Positions 1-9,829 are shown, numbered from the stretch's first letter. The stretch: DNA of 64,000 bases from Pseudooceanicola marinus (GCF_020177265.1 NZ_JAIVMC010000009.1:124001-188000), one strand, 5' to 3'. Notes: generated from the letters alone by a model not told the origin. Program-made: numbers and translations.

Positions 1-56
1 CGTGAAGACGCACGCGAGGGGAGCGCCCCCCGGGGAGCCAGGCGAGAGGGCATGAC

Positions 57-503
57 ATGCGGCTGACGAAACGAACCAACATCTCCATGCGCGTACTGAT
101 GTATTGCGCGGTGAACAAGGGGCGGCTGGTCACCAAGGCCGAGATCGCCGAAGCCTGCAACATCTCGGAAAACCACCTGGCGCAGGTCATCAACCGGCTG
201 GGTCAGCTGGGCTTCCTGATGACGCAACGAGGGCGCAACGGCGGCATGACCCTGGGCCATCCGGCGGACAAGATCCGCGTGGGCGACGTGTTCCGCGCCG
301 TGGAATCGGCCGTGCCGATCGCCGAGTGTTTCGCCGACCAGGCCAATACCTGCCCGCTGGTCGATGTCTGCCGCCTGCGCGAGGCGATCGACCAGGCCAC
401 CCAGGCCTTCTACACCTCGCTGGACGGGGTTACTCTGGATGAGCTGGTCTGCGACAATCCCGGCCTTGCCGAACTTCTGAGCCCCGTCGCCTGCCCGGCC
501 TGA
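57..503 (+). CDS. nsrR: Rrf2-family regulator, NsrR-like
   Basis: A 148-residue Rrf2-family winged-helix protein. The N-terminal half carries the HTH with the family's RGRNGG wing (residues 58-63). The iron-sulfur ligand cysteines are C91, C99 and C105 (spacing CX7C then CX5C), as in NsrR and related Rrf2 sensors. NsrR proteins hold an Fe-S cluster that reacts with nitric oxide and repress NO-detoxification genes. The ATG at 57 follows a purine-rich GAGAGGG stretch. It lies upstream of the glycine riboswitch but the two need not be functionally linked. IscR or RirA are alternatives; overall similarity to E. coli NsrR, including the LDELV-type tail, favours NsrR. Confidence 0.82.
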   Translation: MRLTKRTNISMRVLMYCAVNKGRLVTKAEIAEACNISENHLAQVINRLGQLGFLMTQRGRNGGMTLGHPADKIRVGDVFRAVESAVPIAECFADQANTCPLVDVCRLREAIDQATQAFYTSLDGVTLDELVCDNPGLAELLSPVACPA

Positions 504-584
504 CTTTTTCGGCCCTTTTGGCGATCCGGCGGAATGCGACGCTTGAAGAGGCTTGCGCGACGCGCGGCTTTGACGGTATCCGGG

Positions 585-747
585 ACCTGTCGGAACGGGA
601 GAACTGGCCGCAAGGCCGGTGCCGAAGGAGCAACCGCCCCGGAAACTCTCAGGCTTCAGGACCGCCCGACAGACAGACTCTGGAGAGAGGCCCGGGACGG
701 GTCCGCCGAAGGGATAGCGATCTCAGGCAAAAGAACAGAGGGGGCAT
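585..747 (+). ncRNA. Tandem glycine riboswitch
   Basis: Two consecutive glycine-aptamer cores lie upstream of gcvT. The first has GGGAGA (597-602), GCCGAAGGAGCAA (621-633) and AACTCTCAGGC (644-654). The second has GGAGAG, GCCGAAGGGATAG (705-717) and ATCTCAGGCAAAAG (719-732) followed by ACAGAGGGG. These match the conserved elements of the glycine riboswitch family. The known role is cooperative glycine sensing that switches on the glycine cleavage system when glycine is abundant, which fits the gcvTHP genes immediately downstream. Confidence 0.93.
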
Positions 748-779
748 CAAGGCGTGGCGTGGCCGCGCGGATGATGCCC
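742..779 (+). promoter_or_regulatory. Riboswitch expression-platform hairpin
   Basis: GGGCATCA (742-749) is perfectly complementary to TGATGCCC (772-779), giving an 8-bp stem with a 22-nt loop. Its first strand overlaps the last conserved bases of the second glycine aptamer, so aptamer and hairpin could compete. No T-tract follows, so the switch may act on translation or Rho access rather than as an intrinsic terminator. This mechanism is inferred. Confidence 0.5.
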
Positions 780-812
780 GGCGCATTGGCCCGGGAATTG
801 AGGGAGTGACCA

Positions 813-1943
813 ATGGGCCAGGATGCACCTGCCGATGAAATGATCGACCTGCCGCTGGCCGGGCTGCACGCCGAGTTGGGCGGCAAGATGGTGCCCTTCG
901 CGGGCTATGCCATGCCGGTGCAATATGCCGCCGGCGTGATGAAGGAGCATCAGCACACCCGCGCCGCCGCCGGCCTCTTCGATGTCAGCCACATGGGCCA
1001 GGTGATTCTGCGCGGCGCCGATGCCGAGACCCTTGCCCTGGCCTTCGAGAGCCTGACGCCCGCCGCCGTGCTGGGCCTGAAGGAAGGCCGCCAGCGCTAT
1101 GGCCTGCTGACCAATGATGCGGGCGGGATCCTCGATGACCTGATGTTCGCCAATCGCGGCGATCACCTGTTCGTCGTCGTCAACGCCGCCTGCAAGGCCA
1201 CCGACATTGCCCATATGCGCGCCAATCTGCCCGGCATCGAGGTCGAGGAGATCACCGACCGCTGCCTGCTGGCCCTGCAGGGCCCGGGTGCCGAGGCGGC
1301 GCTGGCGCGTCTGGCGCCTGAGGTGGCCGAGATGCGTTTCATGGACGTGGGCTACGTCACGCTGGAAGGGGCCGAGTGCTGGATCTCACGCTCTGGCTAC
1401 ACCGGCGAGGATGGGTTCGAAATCTCCATCCCCAACGAGGCCGCCGAATCCGTGGCGCGGGCGCTGCTGGCTGACGACAGCGTGCTGCCCATCGGGCTGG
1501 GCGCCCGCGACAGCCTGCGGCTGGAGGCAGGTCTGTGCCTTTACGGCCATGACATCGACGAGACCACCAGCCCCGTCGAGGCCGCACTGCAATGGTCGAT
1601 CCAGAAGGCGCGCCGCGCCGGGGGCGACCGCGCCGGCGGCTTCCCCGGGGCCGAGCGCATCCTGGCCGAGCTGGACCGCGGTCCGGCCCGCTTGCGGGTC
1701 GGACTGCGCCCCGAGGGCCGCGCGCCCATGCGCGAGGGCGTGACGCTGCACCATGAGGGGGCAGAGGTTGGCCGGATCACCTCCGGCGCCTTCGGCCCCT
1801 CGGTTGCCGGCCCCGTCGCCATGGGCTACCTGCCCGCCGCGCTGGCCACGCCCGGCACCGCGGTCGAGGGCGCCCTGCGGGGCAAGATGCTGCCCGTCAG
1901 TGTCGCCTCGCTGCCCTTCCTGCCCGCCAATTTCAAACGCTGA
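813..1943 (+). CDS. gcvT: Aminomethyltransferase (glycine cleavage T protein)
   Basis: A 376-residue GcvT. It moves the methylene group from aminomethyl-lipoyl-H protein to tetrahydrofolate and releases ammonia, in the cytoplasmic glycine cleavage complex. It shows the FDVSHMGQ segment near residue 52 and a GYTGEDGFEI segment near residue 192, both conserved in the folate-binding aminomethyltransferase fold, and has the usual C-terminal barrel. GAGGGAG stands just before ATG 813. It is the first gene of gcvT-gcvH-gcvP behind the glycine riboswitch. Confidence 0.95.
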   Translation: MGQDAPADEMIDLPLAGLHAELGGKMVPFAGYAMPVQYAAGVMKEHQHTRAAAGLFDVSHMGQVILRGADAETLALAFESLTPAAVLGLKEGRQRYGLLTNDAGGILDDLMFANRGDHLFVVVNAACKATDIAHMRANLPGIEVEEITDRCLLALQGPGAEAALARLAPEVAEMRFMDVGYVTLEGAECWISRSGYTGEDGFEISIPNEAAESVARALLADDSVLPIGLGARDSLRLEAGLCLYGHDIDETTSPVEAALQWSIQKARRAGGDRAGGFPGAERILAELDRGPARLRVGLRPEGRAPMREGVTLHHEGAEVGRITSGAFGPSVAGPVAMGYLPAALATPGTAVEGALRGKMLPVSVASLPFLPANFKR

Positions 1944-2003
1944 CCCACAACCCGACATACCGGAGCGCCAAAGCCGCCCGGCCCGAGACAAACCAGGGAG
2001 ACC

Positions 2004-2369
2004 ATGGACATGAAATTCACCGAAGAACACGAATGGCTGCGCCCCGAAGACGAGCTGGTCGTCGTGGGCATCACCGAACATGCCGCCGAACAGCTGGGCG
2101 ACATCGTTTTCATCGAGCTGCCCGAGGTGGGCACCCAGGTGAACAAGGATGACGAGGTGGTGGTGATCGAAAGCGTGAAGGCCGCCTCCGACATCCTGGC
2201 GCCCATCGACGGCGAGATCATCGAGGTCAACGAGGCGCTGGTCGAGGATCCGGGCAAGGTGAACGAGGATCCGACCGGCGACGCCTGGTTCTTCAAGATC
2301 AAGCCGGCCGAGCCCGAGCAGATGGACGAATACATGAGTGAAGCCGCCTACATGAAGTACGTCGGCTGA
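2004..2369 (+). CDS. gcvH: Glycine cleavage H protein (lipoyl carrier)
   Basis: A 121-residue lipoyl-domain protein that shuttles the aminomethyl group between GcvP, GcvT and the L protein. The lipoylation site is K59 in ESVKAASD, and the N-terminal EEHEW motif is typical of H proteins. The start is uncertain: AGGGAG (1995-2000) is only 3 nt from ATG 2004 but 9 nt from the in-frame ATG at 2010, which would give MKFTEEHEW, the usual H-protein N-terminus. It is the second gene of the gcv operon, 60 bp after gcvT. Confidence 0.95.
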   Translation: MDMKFTEEHEWLRPEDELVVVGITEHAAEQLGDIVFIELPEVGTQVNKDDEVVVIESVKAASDILAPIDGEIIEVNEALVEDPGKVNEDPTGDAWFFKIKPAEPEQMDEYMSEAAYMKYVG

Positions 2370-2525
2370 TCCTGACCTGATCAACCCGGGCCCGGCCAGG
2401 ACCGGGTCCCACCGCCCCGCAACGGCCCCGGTTCTCCGGGGTGCCGCCTCCGATGCCCGCTCCGGGCACCGGCCCTGTTTTTGCATCCTGTCGACAGGAT
2501 GCCCCCTGCCGCAAAGGAGCCCCAG

Positions 2526-5375
2526 ATGCCCTTCACGCCCACCGACTACCGCCCCTATGACTTCGCCAACCGCCGTCACATCGGCCCCTCGCCGGACGAG
2601 ATGGCGGAGATGCTGCAGGTGATCGGCGCCGACAGCCTGGATGCGCTGATCGACGAAACCGTGCCGACGGGCATCCGCCAGGACGATCCGCTGGACTTCG
2701 GCCCGGCCCTGTCGGAGGCGGATCTGCTGAAGTTCCTGCGCGGGGTGTCGGCGAAGAACCAGGTCTTCACCTCGCTGATCGGGCAGGGCTATGCCGACAC
2801 GATCACGCCCCCGGCGATCAAGCGCAACATCCTGGAAAACCCGGCCTGGTACACCGCCTACACCCCTTATCAGCCCGAGATCAGCCAGGGCCGGCTGGAG
2901 GCGCTGCTGAACTACCAGACCATGGTCAGCGACCTGACCGGGCTCGACATCGCCAATGCCTCCCTGCTGGACGAGGCGACGGCGGCGGCCGAGGCCATGA
3001 CCATGGCGCAGCGGGTAGCCAAGTCAAAGGCCGGGGCCTTCTTCGTGGACGAGAACTGCCATCCCCAGAACATCGACGTGATCCGCACCCGCGCCGAACC
3101 GCTGGGGATCGAGATCATCGTCGGCGCTCCGGAGGATCTGGACGCTTCCCGCGTCTTCGGCGCCGTCTTCCAGTATCCCGGCACCCATGGTGGGCTGACT
3201 GACTTCACCCCGCAGATGGAGGCGCTGCACGAGGCAAAGGCCGTGGGCATCGTCATCGCCGACATCATGGCGCTGTGCCTGCTGAAGGAACCGGGGGCCA
3301 TGGGCGCGGACATCGCCGTGGGCAGCACGCAGCGCTTCGGCGTGCCCTTGGGCTATGGCGGCCCGCATGCCGCCTATATGGCCTGTCGCGATGCCTACAA
3401 ACGCTCGATGCCCGGCCGGATCGTCGGCGTGTCGATCGACAGCCGCGGCAACCGCGCCTACCGGCTGGCCCTGCAGACGCGCGAACAGCATATCCGGCGC
3501 GAGAAGGCCACGTCGAACGTCTGCACCGCCCAGGCGCTGCTGGCCGTGATGGCCTCGATGTACGCCGTCTTCCACGGGCCGCAGGGGCTGAAGGGCATCG
3601 CGCAGCGCATCCACCGCAAGGCGGTGCGCCTGGCGAAAGGGTTCGAGGCGGCCGGATTCGAGGTGGGCCCCAAGGCCTTCTTCGACACGATCCACGTGGA
3701 GGTCGGCGCGTTGCAATCCGCCGTGCTGAAATCGGCCCGGGACGAGGGGCTGAACCTGCGCGCCGTAGGGGACACGAAGGTCGGCATCGCGCTGGACGAA
3801 TGCACCCGCCCAGCCACGATCGAGGCCGTCTGGCGGGCCTTCGGGATCGAGCGGACGGACGCGGTGGAGCCCTATGAGTACCGCATTCCCGACGGCTTCG
3901 TGCGCGAGAGCAGCTATCTCGATCACCCGATCTTCCACATGAACCGCGCTGAGACCGAGATGACCCGCTACATGCGCCGTCTCGCCGACCGCGACCTGGC
4001 GCTGGACCGGGCGATGATCCCGCTGGGCTCCTGCACGATGAAACTGAACGCGGCGGTGGAGATGGAGCCGATCTCCTGGCCCGAGTTCAGCGCCCTGCAC
4101 CCCTTCGCGCCGAAGGAGCAGGCGGGCGGCTATGCGCAACTCTTCGAGGATCTATCGGCCAAGCTGTGTGACATTACCGGCTACGCGGGCTTCTCCATGC
4201 AGCCCAACTCGGGCGCGCAGGGGGAATATGCGGGGCTGCTGACCATCCGCCGCTATCACGCGGCGCGCGGCGAGGGGCATCGCAACATCTGCCTGATCCC
4301 TACCTCGGCCCATGGCACCAACCCGGCCTCGGCCCATATGGCCGGCTGGAAGGTCGTGCCGGTGAAATCGCGCGACAATGGCGACATCGACCTGGGCGAC
4401 TTCCTGGAGAAGGCGCAGAAATACGCCGCCGATCTGGCGGCCTGCATGATCACCTATCCCTCCACCCATGGGGTTTTCGAGGAGACGGTGCGCGAGGTCT
4501 GCAAGATCACCCATGAAAATGGCGGCCAAGTCTATATCGACGGCGCCAACATGAACGCCATGGTGGGCCTGTCGCGGCCCGGCGATCTGGGCGGTGATGT
4601 CAGCCACCTGAACCTGCACAAGACCTTCTGCATTCCCCACGGCGGCGGCGGCCCCGGCATGGGCCCCATCGGGGTGGCGGCGCATCTGGTCGACCATCTG
4701 CCGGGCCATGTGGCGACCGGCGGCAGCGGGGCGGTCTCGGCGGCCCCCTATGGCTCGCCCTCGATCCTGCCGATCTCCTGGGCCTATTGCCTGCTGATGG
4801 GCGGCGACGGGCTGACCCAGGCCACCAAGGTCGCGATCCTCAACGCCAACTACATCGCGGCGCGTCTGAAAGGCGCCTATGAGGTGCTTTACAAGGGCCC
4901 GCGCGGCCAGGTGGCGCATGAATGCATCCTCGACACCCGCCCCTTCGAGAAAAGCGCGGGCGTGACCGTGGATGACATCGCGAAACGGCTGGTCGACTGC
5001 GGCTTCCACGCGCCCACCATGTCCTTCCCGATCCCCGGCACGCTGATGGTGGAACCCACCGAAAGCGAGACCCGGGCCGAGCTGGACCGCTTCTGCGACG
5101 CCATGCTGGCGATCCGCGCCGAGATCACGGAGATCGAGTCTGGCGCGGTGGCGCCCGACGCCAGCCCGCTGAAGTTCGCCCCGCACACGGTCGAGGATCT
5201 GGTTGCCGCCGACTGGGACCGCGCCTATGGCCGCGAGCAGGGCTGCTTCCCCCCCGGCGCTTTCCGGGTGGACAAGTATTGGCCGCCGGTCAACCGCGTG
5301 GACAACGCCTGGGGCGATCGGAACCTGACCTGCACCTGCCCGCCCATGTCGGACTATGCCGAGGCGGCAGAGTAG
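2526..5375 (+). CDS. gcvP: Glycine dehydrogenase (decarboxylating), P protein
   Basis: A single-chain PLP-dependent P protein of 949 residues that decarboxylates glycine and loads the aminomethyl group onto lipoyl-GcvH. The PLP-binding lysine is K699 in NLHKTFC, followed by the glycine-rich [12 protein letters not shown] loop. The start at 2526 is preferred over an in-frame ATG at 2481 because AAAGGAG lies just ahead of it and MPFTPTDY begins the conserved protein. A fused single chain rather than split P1/P2 subunits is normal for proteobacteria. The L protein gene is not in this window. Confidence 0.95.
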   Translation: MPFTPTDYRPYDFANRRHIGPSPDEMAEMLQVIGADSLDALIDETVPTGIRQDDPLDFGPALSEADLLKFLRGVSAKNQVFTSLIGQGYADTITPPAIKRNILENPAWYTAYTPYQPEISQGRLEALLNYQTMVSDLTGLDIANASLLDEATAAAEAMTMAQRVAKSKAGAFFVDENCHPQNIDVIRTRAEPLGIEIIVGAPEDLDASRVFGAVFQYPGTHGGLTDFTPQMEALHEAKAVGIVIADIMALCLLKEPGAMGADIAVGSTQRFGVPLGYGGPHAAYMACRDAYKRSMPGRIVGVSIDSRGNRAYRLALQTREQHIRREKATSNVCTAQALLAVMASMYAVFHGPQGLKGIAQRIHRKAVRLAKGFEAAGFEVGPKAFFDTIHVEVGALQSAVLKSARDEGLNLRAVGDTKVGIALDECTRPATIEAVWRAFGIERTDAVEPYEYRIPDGFVRESSYLDHPIFHMNRAETEMTRYMRRLADRDLALDRAMIPLGSCTMKLNAAVEMEPISWPEFSALHPFAPKEQAGGYAQLFEDLSAKLCDITGYAGFSMQPNSGAQGEYAGLLTIRRYHAARGEGHRNICLIPTSAHGTNPASAHMAGWKVVPVKSRDNGDIDLGDFLEKAQKYAADLAACMITYPSTHGVFEETVREVCKITHENGGQVYIDGANMNAMVGLSRPGDLGGDVSHLNLHKTFCIPHGGGGPGMGPIGVAAHLVDHLPGHVATGGSGAVSAAPYGSPSILPISWAYCLLMGGDGLTQATKVAILNANYIAARLKGAYEVLYKGPRGQVAHECILDTRPFEKSAGVTVDDIAKRLVDCGFHAPTMSFPIPGTLMVEPTESETRAELDRFCDAMLAIRAEITEIESGAVAPDASPLKFAPHTVEDLVAADWDRAYGREQGCFPPGAFRVDKYWPPVNRVDNAWGDRNLTCTCPPMSDYAEAAE

Positions 5376-5420
5376 GAGGGCCGCCGGGGCTGGGGGCTCT
5401 GCCCCCGTCTCCGTCGGAGA

Positions 5421-5502
5421 CTCCCCCGGAGTATTTCTGGCTGTCGGATGAAATAAAGAGCCACTTCATTTCATCCGAAAGCTGAAAATACTCTGGGGGG
5501 AG
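5421..5502. terminator. Long imperfect inverted repeat between convergent genes
   Basis: The left arm at 5421-5454 starts CTCCCCCGGAGTATTT and the right arm at 5468-5502 ends AAATACTCTGGGGGGAG. The arms are complementary over more than 30 bases, meeting at GGATGAAAT / ATTTCATCC. A second small hairpin, GGGGGCAAAGCCCCC, lies at 5516-5530. It sits between gcvP (+) and the permease gene (-), so a bidirectional terminator or a dispersed intergenic repeat is likely. Confidence 0.6.
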
Positions 5503-5532
5503 GCTCGCAAGGGCCGGGGGCAAAGCCCCCGC

Positions 5533-8058
5533 CTAGTCCCGCGCCCGCAGCACCTGCGCGGGGCGGGCCGAGAGCGGCCGCCAGGCGAAGAGAAGTCCTG
5601 CGGCGAGGTTCAGAGCCAGCCCGCCCAGCACCACCGCCAGGGCATTGGGCCAGATCACCCGGAAAGACGTCTCTAGCACGAAGTGGCTGATCGCCCAGGC
5701 GCCCAGGAGACCGGTCAGCAGCGCCACCAGGCCCGCGCCCGCACCCAAAAGCGCCGCGCGCAGGGCGAAGCTGGCGAGGATGCGCGCGCGTGATGCGCCG
5801 AGCGTCTTCAGCAGCGCCGACTCGTAGCGCCGCGCCCGTTCCCCCGACAGGGCCGCGCCGATCAGCACCAGGAACCCCGTCACCAGCGTGGCGCCGGCCC
5901 CCCAGGAGGTCGCGGCGGCGATGGAGCCCATCAGGTCGGTCACCAGCGCGATGGCGTCGCGCACCGAGATCACCGTCACATTGGGAAAATCGCGCCCCAG
6001 GTCGCGCAGAATCGCCGCCTCGGCCTGTGGCTCGGCATAGATCGTGGCGATCCAGCTGTGCGGCGCGCCCGCCAGGGCCGACTGGTTCATCACCAGGATG
6101 AAGCCCATCCCGGCGGTCGAGAAATCCACCGCGCGAAAGGAGGTGATCTCGGCCTCGATGTCGCGGCCCAGCACATTGACGGTCAATCGATCGCCCAGGC
6201 TCAGGCCCATCTCCTCGGCCTCCTCGGCGGAGACGGAGACCTGCGGCGGTCCGTCATAGCCTTCGCCCCACCACTCACCCGCCGTCACGGTGGTGTTTTC
6301 CGGCAGGGCATCGGCATAGCTGACGCCGCGGTCGCCGTTCAGCACCCAATGCTCGCCGGCCACCTCCGTCGCGGGCTGGCCGTTGATCTGGGTGATGACG
6401 CCGCGCAGCATCGGGGCGCGATCAACGCGGCTGACGGCCGGATCATTCGTCACCCGGTCCAGGAAGGCGTCGAGCTGCTGCGGCTGGATGTCCACGGCGA
6501 AGAAGGAGGGGGCGCGGGTGGGCAATTCCTCGGCGATGGCGGCGCGCAGGTTGCCGTCGATTTGCCCCACCGAGGCCAGCACCGACAGGCCGAGGCCCAG
6601 AGACAGCACAACGGGCAAGGCCTCTGTTCCCGGCCCGGCGATGGCGGCGGCGGCCCATCGAAGCGCCGGGCGGCCGCGCGCGGCACGGGCCAGGGGGCGG
6701 GCCGCGCGCCGCAGGGCTGCGGCGGCGCCGGCCAGCAGGACCAGCGCCACCGCGATGCCGGCGAAGGTCCAGAGGGTCAGTTCCACCGCGCCCGAGAGCC
6801 AGGCGGCGCTGGCGACCAGCGCCGCAAGCAGCACGGCGAGCAGGACCAGGAAACGGGGCCGGGGCCAGCCGCGCCCGCCGGAGGGATCACGGAAGAGCTG
6901 CGCCACGCGCACCTCATCCAGCCGGGCCAGCGGCCAGAGGGTGAAGATCAGCGCGGTCAGCGCGCCGTAGAGCGCGGCCTCGGCCAGCGGGCCGGGGTAG
7001 AGGCCGAAGTCGGCCGGAATGGGCAGCATCTCTCCCAGTGTCGGGGCCATCAGCAGCGGCAGGGCGCCGCCCAGGATCAGGCCCAGCAGGATGCCAAGCG
7101 CCGCGAGGGCCCCGATCTGCAGGAAATAGGTCAGGAAGATCACCCGCCGCGTCGCCCCCAGTGTCTTCAGCGTGGCGATGATGCGGATCTTGCCCGCCAA
7201 GTAGGCGCGCACGGCCGCCGAGACCCCCACGCCCCCCACGGCCAGCCCGGCCAGCCCGACGAGGACGAGGAAGGCCGACAGCCGTTCCACGAAGGAGGAG
7301 ATGCCGGGCGCGCCGTTGCGCGCGTCGCGCCAGCGCGCGCCGCTGGTGGCGAAACGTTCGGCCACCGCGGCCTGCATCGCATCGAGGTTCGTCTCGGGCG
7401 GCAAGACCAGGCGCAGGCGCGAGTCGAAGAGCGTGCCGGGGGCAAGCAGGGCGCTGCCCTCCAGCGCGGACCGGGCCACCAGGCTGCGCGGCCCGAGTGT
7501 GAAGCCCGAGGCATTGGAGTCGGGTTCCTCGGTCAGTGCGGCCATCAGGGTGAAGGCCACGCCGCCGATCTCCACCGCCTCCCCCGGGACAATGTCGAGG
7601 CGCGCAATCAGCGCCGGCGCCATGACCACGCCGGGGCGATCCCCGTCGCCTGCCAGCGCCTCCGCTAGCGGCATGGCGGGATCCAGCGCGACCTCTCCGA
7701 CCAGCGGATAGGCGTCATCCACGGCTTTCACCTGCGACAGGGCGCGGGCGCCCTCCGCGCCGGGCGTGGTCGCCATGGAGCGGAAGTCGGCGATCTCGGA
7801 CAGCGCCGTGGAACGGTCGGCCAGCCAGGCGCGTTCGTCGGCGTCGGCGAAACGATAGGTCAGGGAAACCTCGGCGTCGCCGCCCAGCATCTCGGCCCCC
7901 TGTTCGGCCAGACCGCTTTCGATGGCCTGGCGGACGGAGCCCACGGCGGCGATGGCCGCGACCCCGAGGGCGAGACAGGCGATGAGGATGCGGAAACCAG
8001 CGAGGCCGCCGCGCAGCTCGCGGGCGGCCAGGCGGGCGGCACGGGTCAGGTCGCTCAT
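5533..8058 (-). CDS. ABC transporter permease, FtsX/YbbP family
   Basis: An 841-residue membrane protein with an N-terminal membrane segment (about residues 21-43), a large extracytoplasmic domain, a first FtsX-type multi-span domain around 255-385, a middle pair of helices around 400-450, and a second FtsX domain in the last 130 residues. The two repeated KTLGATRRV/KTLGASRAR-type coupling segments are typical of FtsX permeases. Its start overlaps the end of the ATPase gene by 4 bases, so the two form one operon. The family includes E. coli YbbP, whose substrate is not settled. Confidence 0.85.
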   Translation of the reverse strand: MSDLTRAARLAARELRGGLAGFRILIACLALGVAAIAAVGSVRQAIESGLAEQGAEMLGGDAEVSLTYRFADADERAWLADRSTALSEIADFRSMATTPGAEGARALSQVKAVDDAYPLVGEVALDPAMPLAEALAGDGDRPGVVMAPALIARLDIVPGEAVEIGGVAFTLMAALTEEPDSNASGFTLGPRSLVARSALEGSALLAPGTLFDSRLRLVLPPETNLDAMQAAVAERFATSGARWRDARNGAPGISSFVERLSAFLVLVGLAGLAVGGVGVSAAVRAYLAGKIRIIATLKTLGATRRVIFLTYFLQIGALAALGILLGLILGGALPLLMAPTLGEMLPIPADFGLYPGPLAEAALYGALTALIFTLWPLARLDEVRVAQLFRDPSGGRGWPRPRFLVLLAVLLAALVASAAWLSGAVELTLWTFAGIAVALVLLAGAAAALRRAARPLARAARGRPALRWAAAAIAGPGTEALPVVLSLGLGLSVLASVGQIDGNLRAAIAEELPTRAPSFFAVDIQPQQLDAFLDRVTNDPAVSRVDRAPMLRGVITQINGQPATEVAGEHWVLNGDRGVSYADALPENTTVTAGEWWGEGYDGPPQVSVSAEEAEEMGLSLGDRLTVNVLGRDIEAEITSFRAVDFSTAGMGFILVMNQSALAGAPHSWIATIYAEPQAEAAILRDLGRDFPNVTVISVRDAIALVTDLMGSIAAATSWGAGATLVTGFLVLIGAALSGERARRYESALLKTLGASRARILASFALRAALLGAGAGLVALLTGLLGAWAISHFVLETSFRVIWPNALAVVLGGLALNLAAGLLFAWRPLSARPAQVLRARD

Positions 8059-8747
8059 GCCGGGGTATCCTGCAGGGCGATGCGCCCGTCCCGGAGCGGC
8101 ACCACCCGGTCACAGCGCGTCGCCAGATCGGGGGCATGGGTCACCATGACCAGCGTCGCCCCATGGCGGTCGCGCAGGCCGAAGAGCATGTCCATGATGG
8201 CGCCGCCGTTGGCCTCGTCCAGGTTGCCGGTGGGTTCATCCGCCAGCAGGATCTCGGGCCGGGGCGCGGCGGCACGGGCTAGGGCCACGCGCTGCTGCTC
8301 GCCACCCGACATCTGGCTGGGGTAGTGATCGGCGCGCTGCGCCAGGCCGACCTGGGCCAGCTCTTCCGCCGCGCGCTCAAACGCATCGGCGTGGCCGGCC
8401 AGTTCCAGCGGCGTCGCGACATTTTCCAGCGCCGTCATCGTCGGGATCAGGTGGAAGCTTTGGAAGACCACCCCCATATGATCCCTGCGGACCCGGGCCA
8501 GCGCATCTTCGGACAGGCCGGTCAGGTCCTGCCCCAGCACCCGGACGGTGCCGGCGCTGGCGCGTTCCAGCCCGCCCATGAGCATGAGGAGAGACGATTT
8601 GCCCGACCCCGATGGCCCGATGAGCCCCAGCGTTTCCCCGCGCGCGACCGTCAGGTCGATGCCATGCAGGATCTCGACCGGGCCGGCGTTGCCCGCCAGC
8701 GAGAGGGCGGCGCCCGACAGTTCAATCACGGGGTCCGGATGGGTCAT
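8055..8747 (-). CDS. ABC transporter ATP-binding protein, YbbA/LolD-like
   Basis: A 230-residue ABC ATPase with Walker A GPSGSGKS (residues 44-51), signature MSGGEQQRV and Walker B ILLADEP. It belongs to the MacB/LolD/YbbA group that powers FtsX-type permeases. The start at 8747 gives MTHPDPVIEL, the normal family length; a longer frame upstream is arginine-rich and unconvincing. Divergent from a TesA-type gene and overlapping the permease gene, it reproduces the tesA/ybbA/ybbP arrangement known from E. coli. Confidence 0.88.
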   Translation of the reverse strand: MTHPDPVIELSGAALSLAGNAGPVEILHGIDLTVARGETLGLIGPSGSGKSSLLMLMGGLERASAGTVRVLGQDLTGLSEDALARVRRDHMGVVFQSFHLIPTMTALENVATPLELAGHADAFERAAEELAQVGLAQRADHYPSQMSGGEQQRVALARAAAPRPEILLADEPTGNLDEANGGAIMDMLFGLRDRHGATLVMVTHAPDLATRCDRVVPLRDGRIALQDTPA

Positions 8748-8844
8748 GGCGGGGGTGTCCTGTCTTGCTCGGGGGCGGCACCTCGCGGCGCGTCTACTTG
8801 GATATGGGCGCAGGGGGGCACGGGGCAAGAGACCCGGCGCATTC

Positions 8845-9492
8845 GTGACATTTTCTTTACTGGCAGGGCTTTGGGTGCTGCCGGGCGCGGCGATGGCGCA
8901 GGACGAGTCGCTGCAACTGCTGGCCTTCGGCGACAGCCTGACCCAGGGCTACGGTCTGCCCCAGGGCGAGGGGCTGGTGCCCCAGCTGGAGGGCTGGCTG
9001 CGCGAGCGGGGGCAGGATGTGACGGTGATCAACGGCGGCGTCTCGGGCGACACGACCGCGGGCGGGCTGTCGCGCATCGCCTGGTCCCTGACACCCGAGG
9101 TGGACGCGGTGATGGTGACCCTGGGCGGCAACGACCTGCTGCGCGGTCTCGACCCGGCGGACACCCGCGCCAACCTCAATGGCATCCTGGCGGAGATCGC
9201 CGCCCGCGATCTGCCGGTGATGCTGGTGGGGATGCAGGCGCCGGGCAACTACGGCGCCGCCTATCAACAGGCCTTCGACAACCTCTATCCGGAGCTGGCG
9301 GAGGCCCATGATGCGGTCTACGTGCCCAGCTTCCTCGCGCCCCTGATGGGCGATCCGGAGGCGCCCGACCCGGCTGCCGCCCGCGCCTTCCTGCAGGCCG
9401 ACGGGATCCATCCCAATGCCGAGGGCGTGGCGCGGATCGTCGAGGCGCTTGGCCCGCAGGTCGAGGACCTGCTGGCGCGGGTCGATCGCTGA
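8845..9492 (+). CDS. tesA: Secreted SGNH esterase/lysophospholipase, TesA-like
   Basis: A 215-residue SGNH hydrolase. Block I is GDSLTQG with the nucleophile at S31, block III is GGNDLL, and block V is DGIHPN with the catalytic Asp and His. The N-terminus is a short hydrophobic segment ending AMA before QDE, so a Sec signal peptide and periplasmic location are likely. No ATG lies in frame near this point, so GTG 8845 is the best start. TesA acts as thioesterase, esterase and lysophospholipase on acyl esters. The divergent ybbA-type neighbour supports the assignment. Confidence 0.85.
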   Translation: MTFSLLAGLWVLPGAAMAQDESLQLLAFGDSLTQGYGLPQGEGLVPQLEGWLRERGQDVTVINGGVSGDTTAGGLSRIAWSLTPEVDAVMVTLGGNDLLRGLDPADTRANLNGILAEIAARDLPVMLVGMQAPGNYGAAYQQAFDNLYPELAEAHDAVYVPSFLAPLMGDPEAPDPAAARAFLQADGIHPNAEGVARIVEALGPQVEDLLARVDR

Positions 9493-9559
9493 CCACACGC
9501 AAAGCAGGGCCCCGTCACCGGCGCCCGTTCTTCTCTTTGCCGATAATATCCCGGGGGAA

Positions 9560-9592
9560 TTGAGCCGCAGGCTCAAGGGGGTAGCGCCCCCG
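9560..9592. terminator. Hairpins between convergent tesA and cold-shock genes
   Basis: TTGAGCC (9560-9566), GCA loop, GGCTCAA (9570-9576) forms a perfect 7-bp stem. It is followed at once by GGGGGTAGCGCCCCC. The site lies between tesA (+) and the cold-shock gene (-) and probably serves both. Confidence 0.5.
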
Positions 9593-9622
9593 CCCCGGAG
9601 GACGCCGGGCGCTCCGACCGGA

Positions 9623-9829
9623 TCAGTCCACCGAGACGTTGATCGCCGACAGGCGGCCGTCGCGGCCTTCCTTCAGGTCGAAATGGACCCGCTGGTTGTC
9701 CGACAGCCCGGGCAGGCCCGAGCTTTGCAGGGCCGTGATATGCACGAAGATGTCCTTCGCGCCGCCTTCGGGTGCGATGAACCCGTAGCCCTTGGTTTCA
9801 TTGTACCACTTCACGATTCCGGTTTTCAT
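9623..9829 (-). CDS. Cold-shock domain protein (CspA family)
   Basis: A 68-residue single cold-shock domain. RNP1 is KGYGFI (residues 13-18) and RNP2 is DIFVHIT (residues 26-32), the aromatic RNA-binding faces of the beta barrel. Such proteins bind single-stranded RNA and DNA and act as RNA chaperones. The start gives the canonical MKTGIVKWYN N-terminus. A 173-bp upstream region with no gene could hold a structured 5' leader, as is common for csp genes; no specific element was identified there. Confidence 0.93.
   Translation of the reverse strand: MKTGIVKWYNETKGYGFIAPEGGAKDIFVHITALQSSGLPGLSDNQRVHFDLKEGRDGRLSAINVSVD

Noticed and set aside
3024-4139. Long open frame on the minus strand inside gcvP
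   Set aside because: It is the antisense shadow of a well-supported gene in high-GC DNA; the composition is His/Gly/Arg-rich with no recognisable domain.
6058-7668. A 536-codon plus-strand frame across the permease gene
   Set aside because: Antisense to the FtsX-type permease; sequence is Gly/Arg/Gln-rich filler typical of shadow frames.
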